Positions 24,247-31,377 of a DNA stretch of 42,059 nt are shown here, in pieces; positions within the stretch are counted from its first letter, which is position 1, and every line of letters starts with the position of its first letter. The notes beneath the pieces were generated by a model. The model searched no databases. It was not told the DNA's origin and was given only the letters and a program-made list of their open reading frames with translations. The DNA comes from a virus: the IMG/VR virus record IMGVR_UViG_3300033153_004976, positions 1 through 42,059 of that record. The stretch is one strand, 5' to 3'. The position numbers were made by a program, and so were the translations under genes.

Positions 24247-24564
24247 ATGTTTATGAAGAAAACAGTTAAAGCTAAAATACCAGCACAGAAAGCAAGAGTA
24301 ATTGAAAAACAAGTCTTTGTTTGCGACTTTTGCGAGAAGCAGTCTCATTTAACATCGTGTTCAATATGCAGAAGAGACGTATGTACTAGTTGTGGAGACT
24401 ATGATTTTGGATCAATAAGTGATTTCCCAGATCGATATTGTCCTACATGTTATGAATTAAGATTTAAGAAGTATGGTAAACAATTGGATAAGATTGAAAA
24501 GGATGCATGGAAAGCTAAAGAAGCTATAATTAAAAAAATTAAGAAAGAATCATGTTTAACTTAA
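24247..24564 (+). CDS. Zinc-finger protein, 105 aa
   Basis: The protein has four Cys pairs: CDFCEK, CSICRR, CTSCGD and CPTCYE, spaced like a RING/FYVE-type or double zinc-ribbon fold. A basic helical tail (LDKIEKDAWKAKEAIIKKIK) follows. The start may be ATG 24247 or ATG 24253. A TATAAT at 24234-24239 places the transcript start at or next to the first ATG, so the mRNA may be leaderless. The final LT-stop is TTAACTTAA. A DNA or protein binder is likely; function is unknown. Confidence 0.7.
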   Translation: MFMKKTVKAKIPAQKARVIEKQVFVCDFCEKQSHLTSCSICRRDVCTSCGDYDFGSISDFPDRYCPTCYELRFKKYGKQLDKIEKDAWKAKEAIIKKIKKESCLT

Positions 24565-24731
24565 AAAAAGAAATTAAAGAATACCTCAACTTAAATGAAG
24601 ACCAGATTGAAAGTTTGTTCAAAAAGATAAAATCATATAAATTACATATCGCTTACTCAATGACACTAAAGGAATTCAAAGATACCGGAACACTAGAAGA
24701 AAAACGTAAATTTTTTAAAAGTTACTTATGA
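24552..24731 (+). CDS. Small basic helical protein, 59 aa
   Basis: The frame MFNLKKEIKEYLNLNEDQIE, then SLFKKIKSYKLHIAYSMTLK, ends KFFKSYL at a TGA that overlaps the next ATG (ATGA). It also overlaps the previous gene by 13 bases. The tight overlaps at both ends support a real, coupled gene. It is helical and basic, with no recognised family. Confidence 0.6.
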   Translation: MFNLKKEIKEYLNLNEDQIESLFKKIKSYKLHIAYSMTLKEFKDTGTLEEKRKFFKSYL

Positions 24732-24976
24732 ATTACAAGGAATTTCTACAAGACGGAATAGAAAGAGGAGTCATAGACAAAGAAAACATTCCTGATAAAT
24801 TACCGTACACTAAAGTTTGCAATCATTGTCGTAAAAGAAAATTAATATATAAATTCAATCTAGCTAAGCTCAATACAGACAACCATCAAGGAACTTGCAG
24901 AAACTGTAACAGAGAGTTATACTTAAAGCGGCGTGAGCATTCGTGTTGTATTGAGGATAAAGAGCTTCTATCCTAA
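24728..24976 (+). CDS. Small zinc-ribbon protein, 82 aa
   Basis: The 82-residue protein has CNHCRKRKLIYKF, then CRNCNRELYLKRR: two Cys pairs about 28 residues apart, a zinc ribbon like those at the N-termini of the HNH genes at 15883 and 36031. The HNH core itself is absent, so it could be an independent DNA-binding protein or a remnant of such a nuclease. Its stop codon lies in the 5' side of the structured element at 24972. Confidence 0.7.
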   Translation: MNYKEFLQDGIERGVIDKENIPDKLPYTKVCNHCRKRKLIYKFNLAKLNTDNHQGTCRNCNRELYLKRREHSCCIEDKELLS

Positions 24977-25054
24977 GAGGCCCACCGTGGGAAGTCCCGC
25001 GTTCAATTAGCGTCATGATATTCCCCTGAAAGTAAATCCATCACGGTGCTTAGG
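24972..25054 (+). ncRNA. Long interrupted hairpin, structured element
   Basis: CCTAAG (24972-24977) and CACCGTG (24983-24989) pair with CACGGTG (25042-25048) and CTTAGG (25049-25054), making 13 base pairs with a 5-nt bulge AGGCC. The interior can add GGGAA/TTCCC. It is locally GC-rich in an AT-rich genome, has no T run, and lies between the early and late transcription units just upstream of the late promoter and the packaging genes. It may be an RNA processing or termination signal, or a DNA packaging or recombination site. Confidence 0.5.
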
Positions 25055-25084
25055 CTATTATAAAACACTTTCCTCAACAGACAA

Positions 25085-25112
25085 TTGATTTACTTCACGG
25101 GTCATGTATAAT
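25085..25112 (+). promoter_or_regulatory. Putative late-operon promoter
   Basis: TTGATT (25085-25090), a 16-bp spacer and a perfect TATAAT (25107-25112) precede the first gene of the long rightward operon that encodes packaging, head, tail and lysis proteins. No other equally good promoter was noticed between here and the terminase genes. Confidence 0.6.
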
Positions 25113-25185
25113 TAAATCACTTAATCTCGCAACTATAATTTTAATAGTAGACACTAAGCTAGGAACAGTACGAGCTCATGGAGAG

Positions 25186-25338
25186 ATGGAGGTTTTTGAT
25201 TACGAAATAGTTTGTACCGGAGTTGATCAAATGTTTGCAACCATGGCTGCTAAACAAGCTAGTGGTGCTTTTAAAGCTTATCATCGTAAAAGCAAAGCAC
25301 AGGATATCAAATGGGACTCTATAACTGAACAATTTTAA
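25186..25338 (+). CDS. Small protein, at least 50 aa, uncertain start
   Basis: From ATG 25186 the frame gives MEVFDYEIVCTGVDQMFATM, then AAKQASGAFKAYHRKSKAQD, with coding-like composition and a TAATG overlap to the next gene. Coding-like sequence (IVDTKLGTVRAHGE) continues upstream of that ATG but has no ATG, GTG or TTG before a TAG near 25051. The true start may be a rare ATA or ATT near 25140, or the 5' end is damaged. Function is unknown. Confidence 0.5.
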   Translation: MEVFDYEIVCTGVDQMFATMAAKQASGAFKAYHRKSKAQDIKWDSITEQF

Positions 25339-25595
25339 TGGCAAACATAACAAAATATTCTAAAAAGTTCACTAAAGCTATGGAAACTTTCGATAAAAGA
25401 AAGTCAGAAGCTAGAAAGGAATTACAACATAATCAACAAGCTGCTAAACAGCATCAAGGAGGAGGGTCAAGTGATCAGCAATATATTAAAACTCTTCAAC
25501 AAGCACAACAACGTCATGGCAAAAGAGATGATTATACTAAAAACCTACAACAGGAAATTAATTTCATAAGATCTAACCAACATAAAAATGGATAA
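25338..25595 (+). CDS. Gln/Lys-rich hypothetical protein, 85 aa
   Basis: The 85-residue protein starts at the TAATG overlap (MANITKYSKKFTKAMETFDK) and is helical and very rich in Gln, Lys and His (HNQQAAKQHQGGGSSDQQYI). It ends NQHKNG, overlapping the next gene. Low-complexity composition prevents family assignment. Its place in the promoter-proximal late operon suggests a packaging or assembly accessory. Confidence 0.6.
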   Translation: MANITKYSKKFTKAMETFDKRKSEARKELQHNQQAAKQHQGGGSSDQQYIKTLQQAQQRHGKRDDYTKNLQQEINFIRSNQHKNG

Positions 25596-25962
25596 ATTAA
25601 CGTGTAGTTATTGCGATAAAGTTTGCAAGTCTAGAGTTGGCCTTATAAGTCATCAACGTAAATGCAAACGAGAAGCAGATGCAATTATGGATCAAACAAA
25701 TATAGAAAAAGTTAAAAACATACCAGATCTTCAGCTAGAGCATACTGGATTAAAACCCAAAAAGCCTAGCTTTGAAGGTGAATTAGACATGGTAATCAAA
25801 CAGCTGTGGAGTAGAATCAAGGACGGGGATATTAGAAGAATGATTCTTGATTACAAGGGGTCTAAAATGCCTGTACAGCAAATGCTTACGGAATTAAGAG
25901 ATAATATGAGTGATGGAGACAACATAGCGCTTATAAATTCTTACCTTATCAGATATGAGTAA
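25588..25962 (+). CDS. C2HC zinc-finger protein, 124 aa
   Basis: Residues 4-27 read LTCSYCDKVCKSRVGLISHQ followed by RKC: Cys-x2-Cys, about 12 residues, His-x4-Cys, a classical C2H2-like finger with Cys as the last ligand. Such single fingers are uncommon in bacteria and phages. The C-terminal part (MVIKQLWSRIKDGDIRRMIL, then PVQQMLTELRDNMSDGDNIA) is helical and may mediate dimerisation. A DNA-binding late regulator or packaging cofactor is possible. Confidence 0.7.
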   Translation: MDKLTCSYCDKVCKSRVGLISHQRKCKREADAIMDQTNIEKVKNIPDLQLEHTGLKPKKPSFEGELDMVIKQLWSRIKDGDIRRMILDYKGSKMPVQQMLTELRDNMSDGDNIALINSYLIRYE

Positions 25963-26179
25963 ACATTTTGACGATTATGTTAAATTACGCAAATCAAAAG
26001 AGGAGATTCATGCTACGTTTATGAAATTAGGAGAGTTTAGGGCTTTTGTTGATATGGTTAACAAACAAGCTGATCAAATAGAAAACTTAGCCCAAACACT
26101 TACTCTACTATTGGAACGAATAGACGTTCAAAACAAACAAATAAACCAACTTAAATCTAGCCTATCAGAATTTTTATGA
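25955..26179 (+). CDS. Coiled-coil protein, 74 aa
   Basis: The 74-residue protein (MSKHFDDYVKLRKSKEEIHA, then NLAQTLTLLLERIDVQNKQI) has a strong heptad pattern over residues 38-70. It overlaps the previous gene by 8 bases and ends at a TGA inside the next start (ATGA). No function is recognised; coiled-coil accessory proteins are frequent near phage packaging genes. Confidence 0.65.
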   Translation: MSKHFDDYVKLRKSKEEIHATFMKLGEFRAFVDMVNKQADQIENLAQTLTLLLERIDVQNKQINQLKSSLSEFL

Positions 26180-26376
26180 AAATAATTGCCGAAGAAACAA
26201 AAGTAAAGATTGAAAGAATATATTTTGATGAATACGATGTAGAATGTCTTTTCCATGCTCTTGATTGGGGTGTTGATTTGAAGTATGTAGACGGTGAATA
26301 TTGTTCGACTAACATTTTAGATGGTGATGGCGAGCTTATCGCAATAAGAAAATATATATTTGTTACTAAAATATAA
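26176..26376 (+). CDS. Small acidic hypothetical protein, 66 aa
   Basis: The product MKIIAEETKVKIERIYFDEY, then DVECLFHALDWGVDLKYVDG, is acidic, with mixed alpha/beta content. It starts at an ATGA overlap with the coiled-coil gene, so its translation is probably coupled. No family is recognised. Confidence 0.65.
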   Translation: MKIIAEETKVKIERIYFDEYDVECLFHALDWGVDLKYVDGEYCSTNILDGDGELIAIRKYIFVTKI

Positions 26377-26380
26377 AATA

Positions 26381-26491
26381 ATGAACTTTATTAGAAAAAT
26401 ATTAAATCTTTTCAAAAGAAAGAAAAAAGTAAAAATTAAACACACTCCTATAACCAACCAAAGGAGTCGTACTATTAAACACAAACAATGA
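26381..26491 (+). CDS. Very basic peptide, 36 aa
   Basis: The frame MNFIRKILNLFKRKKKVKIK ends RSRTIKHKQ at a TGA that overlaps the next ATG (CAATGA). It begins 4 bp after the previous stop. The short amphipathic basic N-terminus could bind membranes or nucleic acid. It is called from its tight fit between neighbours. Confidence 0.5.
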   Translation: MNFIRKILNLFKRKKKVKIKHTPITNQRSRTIKHKQ

Positions 26492-26727
26492 CTAAAATTG
26501 AAGAAATATATAAAACCGTAAAAGCTATGAAGGACTCTAATCAAAACCAACTTAAATGGATGATACTCTCCAAGGAAGAAGTACGTGCTGCTCAAGAGGT
26601 TGTAATGGCTGCTAAAATGGACACCAATCCTCTAGGTGGTGCTAAGCTTAAAGCTGAATCTAAACTAAAAGATAAACAAAAACAATTATTAAAATTTGAA
26701 CAAGATATATTAAATGACAAAAACTAA
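26488..26727 (+). CDS. Small helical protein, 79 aa
   Basis: The product MTKIEEIYKTVKAMKDSNQN, then EVRAAQEVVMAAKMDTNPLG, is helical with a Lys-rich end (LKDKQKQLLKFEQDILNDKN). It overlaps the small terminase gene by 14 bases. No family is recognised; it may assist packaging. Confidence 0.65.
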   Translation: MTKIEEIYKTVKAMKDSNQNQLKWMILSKEEVRAAQEVVMAAKMDTNPLGGAKLKAESKLKDKQKQLLKFEQDILNDKN

Positions 26728-27073
26728 GAAGAAAAACCCCAAGCGCATAAGTAAGAAGCAAAAAGAGTTCGTTAAAGAATTTGTAGAAACTGGAAACGCT
26801 ACAAAATCAGCTTTAAAAACATACGATACCGAAGATTATGACACAGCAGCTAATATAGGCTATGGTAACCTCAAAAAACCTCAGATACAACAAATGATCA
26901 ATGATGCTGCGGTTGACGCTCAGTCTACTATCCACGAATTAACTTTTCAACGTAAGAATCTACCGGTAGCTTTAGGTGCTTCCAAGGACATTATGGATAG
27001 AGCTGGTTTTAAACCTAAAGATCCTAATATTAATATAGAAGGTGGTAACTTTGTTATTAAATGGATGGATTGA
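26714..27073 (+). CDS. terS: Terminase small subunit
   Basis: The 119-residue protein carries the Terminase_2-type N-terminal helix pattern: ISKKQKEFVKEFVETGNATK, then AANIGYGNLKKPQIQQMIND. The QKxFVxEFVxTGNATxSAL and NIGYxNLxKPxI segments are typical of the DNA-recognition domain. It selects the packaging site and stimulates the large subunit. The end FVIKWMD-TGA is normal for the family. It is separated from the large-subunit gene by an inserted HNH gene. Confidence 0.85.
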   Translation: MTKTKKKNPKRISKKQKEFVKEFVETGNATKSALKTYDTEDYDTAANIGYGNLKKPQIQQMINDAAVDAQSTIHELTFQRKNLPVALGASKDIMDRAGFKPKDPNINIEGGNFVIKWMD

Positions 27074-27104
27074 CTAGTTCCCAATACTACGGTAGGCTAC
27101 AGGT

Positions 27105-27566
27105 ATGAATAATACTGATCCTGTTAAAAATTGTGAATGGTGTGGGAAAAAGTTTAAGAAGAGGAAAGGGAAGTATCGTGAAAGTTTAAAGAAATTTTGG
27201 AGAAGAAGGTTTTGTTCAATACCATGTAGATTGAAATGGCAAAAAGATTGGTATACGAATGATAACCCTGTAAAATATTATGATAATTCAGGCAAGAATA
27301 ATCCAATGTATGGTAAGCGTGGGTGGAATTATAATCCTGAAGGAAATAGAAGGAAAGATGGATATTGGAGAGTAACAATAGATAAGGGGCGTGTGTTGAA
27401 GCATAGACATTTGGTAGAGAAAGAATTAGGCAGAAAGTTAAGAAAAGAAGAAGTAGTTCATCATATAGATGGAAATCCCTCAAACAATAGGTTGGAAAAT
27501 TTAAAGTTATTTAACTCACATAGTGAGCATGTCAAATATGAAAGCTCCAATAGAAATAAAATATAA
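27105..27566 (+). CDS. Free-standing HNH homing endonuclease between terS and terL
   Basis: The 153-residue protein has an N-terminal zinc motif (CEWCGKKF, then FCSIPCRLKWQ), a basic middle part and a canonical HNH_3 core: VVHHIDGNPSNNRLENLKLF, then SHSEHVKY. It sits between terminase genes that are normally adjacent, and its 3' end overlaps the terL start by 29 bases. No TTAAC precedes it. It is probably a mobile homing gene; its cut site may lie in the flanking terminase sequence, where terL carries an odd 6-bp stop-containing insert about 70 bp downstream. Confidence 0.9.
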   Translation: MNNTDPVKNCEWCGKKFKKRKGKYRESLKKFWRRRFCSIPCRLKWQKDWYTNDNPVKYYDNSGKNNPMYGKRGWNYNPEGNRRKDGYWRVTIDKGRVLKHRHLVEKELGRKLRKEEVVHHIDGNPSNNRLENLKLFNSHSEHVKYESSNRNKI

Positions 27567-28890
27567 GCCAAGACGGTGGTCCTATAGCCTTCATGACTCT
27601 GAAAAGAGATGGAATGTTATTGTGGCTCACCGTCGATGACGATGCGGAAAAACGACAGCTTGTATAAATCATCTTATTAGAGATGCATGTGAAATAGAAG
27701 GAGGTAGATTCGCTTATATTGCTCCTTACTATAAACAGTCTAAGATGATAGCTTGGGATATGATCAAACAATACACTCAAGATATTCCAGGAATTAAAAA
27801 GAATGAATCAGAATTAAGAGTAGACTTTACTCATAACAATTCAAGAATACAATTATTCGGCGCTGATAATCCTGATGCTTTAAGGGGATTAGGATTACAT
27901 GGAGTAGTGTTTGATGAATACTCTCAACAGCCAGCCACTATATTTACTGAGGTAGTCAGTAAATGTTTAGCAGATAATCTAGGTTACGCGGTATGGATTG
28001 GTACTCCTAAAGGAAAGAATGAATTCCATAGACTTTATGAACAATCTAAACTAGAGAATGAATGGATGGGGGTTTTATTGACTGTAGACGATTCAATAGA
28101 AAACGAACAAGGAGAGACTATAGCTAATCTAGCTCAAGCTGTTAAAGATGATCAGAAACTAATAGAACAAGGAGTAATCAGTAGAGATGAGTTTTTGCAG
28201 GAATGGTATTGTAGCTTCGATGCTGCCATTAAAGGAGCTTATTATTCTAAAGATCTTCAATATACCAGAGAGCAGAATAGAGTTAGTTCAGTTCCTCATC
28301 AAACTAATCTAACTGTTGACACTTGGTGGGATCTAGGAATATCTGATACAACTGTGATAGTATTCACTCAAACTGTAGGCAAACAAATACATATAATCGA
28401 CTACTACGAGAATAATGGATATGGATTAGAGCATTATACTAGATACTTGCAAGACAAAATATATATGTATGGAACTCATAATTTACCGCATGATGTAAAC
28501 GTTAGAGAGCTTGGAACGGGAAGAAGTAGATATGAAGTGTTGCAATCTTTATTAGGAAGGGATAAGATTAAAGTAGTAAAGAATGTAGGGGTTAAAGATG
28601 GAATAGAAGCGGTACGTGCTATATTCAGTAGATGCTGGTTTGATAAAGAGAAAACAGCTTTTTTGTTAGATGCGTTAGGAAGTTATACTCAGGAATGGGA
28701 TGATAAGAAAGGAATGTTCAGAGATAAACCTCTACATAATTGGGCAAGTCATCCGGCAGATGCTATGAGGATGCTAGGAGTAGGCTATAGAGACAGAATA
28801 ATAAGTCCTAGTAAAGGATACGGAATGAAGAAATATAAACAGAATCAGTACGGAGATTTAAATAAAACAATAAAAAAACTAAAACTTTAA
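27538..28890 (+). CDS. terL: Terminase large subunit with an in-frame TGA in Walker A
   Basis: The protein pumps DNA into the prohead and cuts it. The first frame begins at ATG 27538 (MKAPIEIKYKPRRW) and stays open to 28890 except for one TGA at 27637-27639. Around it the codons are CGT CGA TGA CGA TGC GGA AAA ACG ACA. Omitting six bases gives VIVAHRRCGKTTACINHL, a family-typical Walker A region. Counting the TGA as codon 34, Walker B is VVFDEY (D126, E127), and the nuclease has DLGISD (D265) and HPADAMRM. A truncated product from the later ATG 27745 would lack Walker A. Expression may need stop-hopping, suppression, or an undamaged template. Confidence 0.85.
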
Positions 28891-28900
28891 ATAAATATAA

Positions 28901-30991
28901 ATGGAGGTAAAAGAAAACGATATTATCAATAAATGGATCAAGTCCTATGATGCACGTTCTGAAGAGCTATCTAAGTACTCTTTAATAGATGTAGCTTACA
29001 GAGAATACCAGAAGCATTTAAAGCAAGGAGAAGATTGGGGTTCATCATTCCGGTTTCCTGAACTATTTGGATCTATTGAAAGGAAAGTAGATTCAATCAT
29101 ACAGATTTTACCTGAAGCTAGAGTTAAAGGAGATGATGATGGAGCTATAGCAAAACAACACGCATTAGATTATTTAATGAGAATGTCTAACATCAGAGCT
29201 GCTAAAAACAGAGCTATGTGGGATGTTCCTTTTTTTGGTATGGGAGTATTATTTGTAGTTCCTACCAGATATACTAAAACTATAAAAGATAAAGGAGGAA
29301 AACAAAAACAAGTTCTATTATACGATGGATTAGGAAGTGAACGAGTTGATCCTAGAGATATACTTCCTGCTTACTCAGCATACAAGTTACACGATCATAC
29401 TGGTATGGAATATTGTCCTTACGTATTCAGGACAAGACAGTTTTATTACGATACATTTATACATAAGTACCAGAACATTCCAGGATTCGATAAAGCAGCA
29501 ATTAAATCAGTAGTACCTACAACTTGGTATGGTGGTGCATGGATGGATCAGAAAGTTCCTACTACTAAAGAAAGTACAGAGAAAGGACAAGCTGCAGATT
29601 ATGTAACAGTTATAGAATATTGGGATCAAGAGAATGATGTATTGAGAATTTACGCTAATACTAAATTGATATTCGATTCACCTGATGGTATTCCGTACTC
29701 GCATAAACAAATACCATTTCACTTCTATTATAATTATCGTAGATATGATTCAATAGCCGGAGTAAGCGAAGTAGAATTAATACAACCATACAATCTATTC
29801 AGAGAGACAGTTCTTAATTTAATGATAGATAATATCAAGCTAGAACTTCAACCAGCATATGTAGTTGATGGCAATGTTAGTTTTAATGAAGAAGAACATG
29901 AATTAGAACCTGGAGCTATTTTTACTTTAAGTGGAACGGATGGAGGAAAACTTCAAGATCACATTATGCCTTACAGAGTCGGAGGAGTTACTCAAGATGT
30001 ATTCCAAGTAGTTCAAGCTATAGATGATTCTTACATAGCATCAACAGGAGATGATCGTAGAGCACTTCAAAACAATCCTAATCAATTAGCTACTCAAACA
30101 TTAGCTAAACATCAGGCATTACAGAAGAGAACTTTGAATCAATTGATACGTAATACATCAGAAACAGAATGGTATTTAACATATCAGATATGCAGTTATA
30201 TAGATAATGAGTTCGCTGAACCGTATGAGAATGAAGATGGAGAGATAGTTAATAGAAAAGTAGAAGCTGAAGGATATAATGTGATACAGGATAAAGATGA
30301 GAGTGTAGTAGAGTTCAAGAAGGCTGAAGGAACTAAAAGTTATTTCTATTTGAATAAAAAGGTATCGGGTCAAATGGATGATAAAGAAATAGAGATAGTA
30401 CCAGCATTTCAAGATGACGAGATAAGACAAGAGAAATATCAATCTATAATGATGTTCTTACAAAGTATCGTTTCATTGATTACAACTAATCCTGAGGCGT
30501 ATAAAGAGATAGTAGGCAACATGGATGTAAAAGAATTTATTAGACAAATAGCAGAAGATTTAAAAATGGATACACCAAAACTATTTCCACCAGAAGGACA
30601 GAAGAAAGAGGACTACGACATAATAGATATAGAACATGAACAGATCATGATGTCAATGAATCCAGCTATCAAGGAGGATGAAGATTCCATGACACATTAT
30701 ACTAAGCATATAGAATTCATGCAGGGAGTAGTATATAAGAAAGCAGGCAAGAAGGTACAACTAGCAATGAAAGATCACTTAAAAGATACAATGATAAATA
30801 TCGTAACCCAAACTAAAAATGCTGGACAACAGGTACAAGAAGCAGGTCAAGTCCCTACTGAACCAGGAAAGCCTAATGGCATTGCGCAAGCTGAGCAGCA
30901 AACACCAGTTCAAAGCTTGGAAGAATCTTCTAAAACAGCGCCACGGCCAAATCCTGAGAACGTTAAAGCAACATTTGGGCAACGAGTATAA
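28901..30991 (+). CDS. Portal protein (P22-like)
   Basis: The 696-residue protein follows terL by 10 bp, the standard place for the portal. It has features of large P22-type portals: FRFPELFGSIERKVDSIIQI near the start, MWDVPFFGMGVLFVVPTRYT, VDPRDILPAYSAYKLHD, and a long helical barrel region (ATQTLAKHQALQKRTLNQLI). The C-terminal 80 residues are Gln/Pro-rich. The portal forms the ring through which DNA enters and leaves and anchors the tail. Confidence 0.85.
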   Translation: MEVKENDIINKWIKSYDARSEELSKYSLIDVAYREYQKHLKQGEDWGSSFRFPELFGSIERKVDSIIQILPEARVKGDDDGAIAKQHALDYLMRMSNIRAAKNRAMWDVPFFGMGVLFVVPTRYTKTIKDKGGKQKQVLLYDGLGSERVDPRDILPAYSAYKLHDHTGMEYCPYVFRTRQFYYDTFIHKYQNIPGFDKAAIKSVVPTTWYGGAWMDQKVPTTKESTEKGQAADYVTVIEYWDQENDVLRIYANTKLIFDSPDGIPYSHKQIPFHFYYNYRRYDSIAGVSEVELIQPYNLFRETVLNLMIDNIKLELQPAYVVDGNVSFNEEEHELEPGAIFTLSGTDGGKLQDHIMPYRVGGVTQDVFQVVQAIDDSYIASTGDDRRALQNNPNQLATQTLAKHQALQKRTLNQLIRNTSETEWYLTYQICSYIDNEFAEPYENEDGEIVNRKVEAEGYNVIQDKDESVVEFKKAEGTKSYFYLNKKVSGQMDDKEIEIVPAFQDDEIRQEKYQSIMMFLQSIVSLITTNPEAYKEIVGNMDVKEFIRQIAEDLKMDTPKLFPPEGQKKEDYDIIDIEHEQIMMSMNPAIKEDEDSMTHYTKHIEFMQGVVYKKAGKKVQLAMKDHLKDTMINIVTQTKNAGQQVQEAGQVPTEPGKPNGIAQAEQQTPVQSLEESSKTAPRPNPENVKATFGQRV

Positions 30992-31136
30992 AAGAGGTTA
31001 CTTAGCAGGAGGATTAGATCTAGTAGAATGGATTATGAACTATACCGATATACTGGAAGCAGCAGAAGTAAAACAAGACTCATTAGATAAAGCAGAACAG
31101 GCAATAGACAACTCACAATTAAGAAGAGTTAAATGA
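30975..31136 (+). CDS. Small hypothetical protein, 53 aa, TTG start
   Basis: A frame that overlaps the portal end encodes GNEYKRGYLAGGLDLVEWIM, then NYTDILEAAEVKQDSLDKAE, with coding-like composition only after about 30975, where a TTG could start it. An ATG exists at 30819 but would require a long overlap with the portal. It ends at a TGA overlapping the next ATG. Function is unknown; short acidic proteins often sit between portal and scaffold. Confidence 0.55.
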   Translation: MGNEYKRGYLAGGLDLVEWIMNYTDILEAAEVKQDSLDKAEQAIDNSQLRRVK

Positions 31137-31276
31137 AAAAGAAAGATATAAAAACTGGATATGATTTGATCATGGATGAATGTGATAGAGCTAATAAGGC
31201 ACACATAAAGAGCATGGACAATGCAGCAATAGAATTAGCACGTAACACATTTAAAAATATTGATAAAGATAAGTAA
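31133..31276 (+). CDS. Small hypothetical protein, 47 aa
   Basis: The frame MKKKDIKTGYDLIMDECDRA, then NKAHIKSMDNAAIELARNTF, starts in an ATGA overlap with the previous gene and stops at 31276. It is helical and charged. No family is recognised. Overlap with its neighbour and composition support it. Confidence 0.55.
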   Translation: MKKKDIKTGYDLIMDECDRANKAHIKSMDNAAIELARNTFKNIDKDK

Positions 31277-31377
31277 CATCAACTGGTATATATCTGAATA
31301 TATAGCTTCATATGGAGATTTCTAAGAAGTCTCACATGAGTCTATATGGCTCTCAATTGCTCTTTAACAACTTATTT

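Noticed and set aside
22432-25200. Bacteroidota-type promoters (TAnnTTTG at -7)
   Set aside because: The regulatory regions instead show TTGACA/TATAAT-like pairs with 16-17 bp spacers, so lack of Shine-Dalgarno sites is not enough to infer a Bacteroidota host.
27074-27640. Group I intron carrying the HNH gene inside terL
   Set aside because: The HNH frame fills nearly all the space between terS and the terL start, leaving no room for a ribozyme core, and terL has its own ATG at 27538.
31312-31377. Earlier ATG for the scaffold gene
   Set aside because: The upstream 22 codons are unlike the acidic scaffold start, and TTTAAC at the usual spacing supports ATG 31378.
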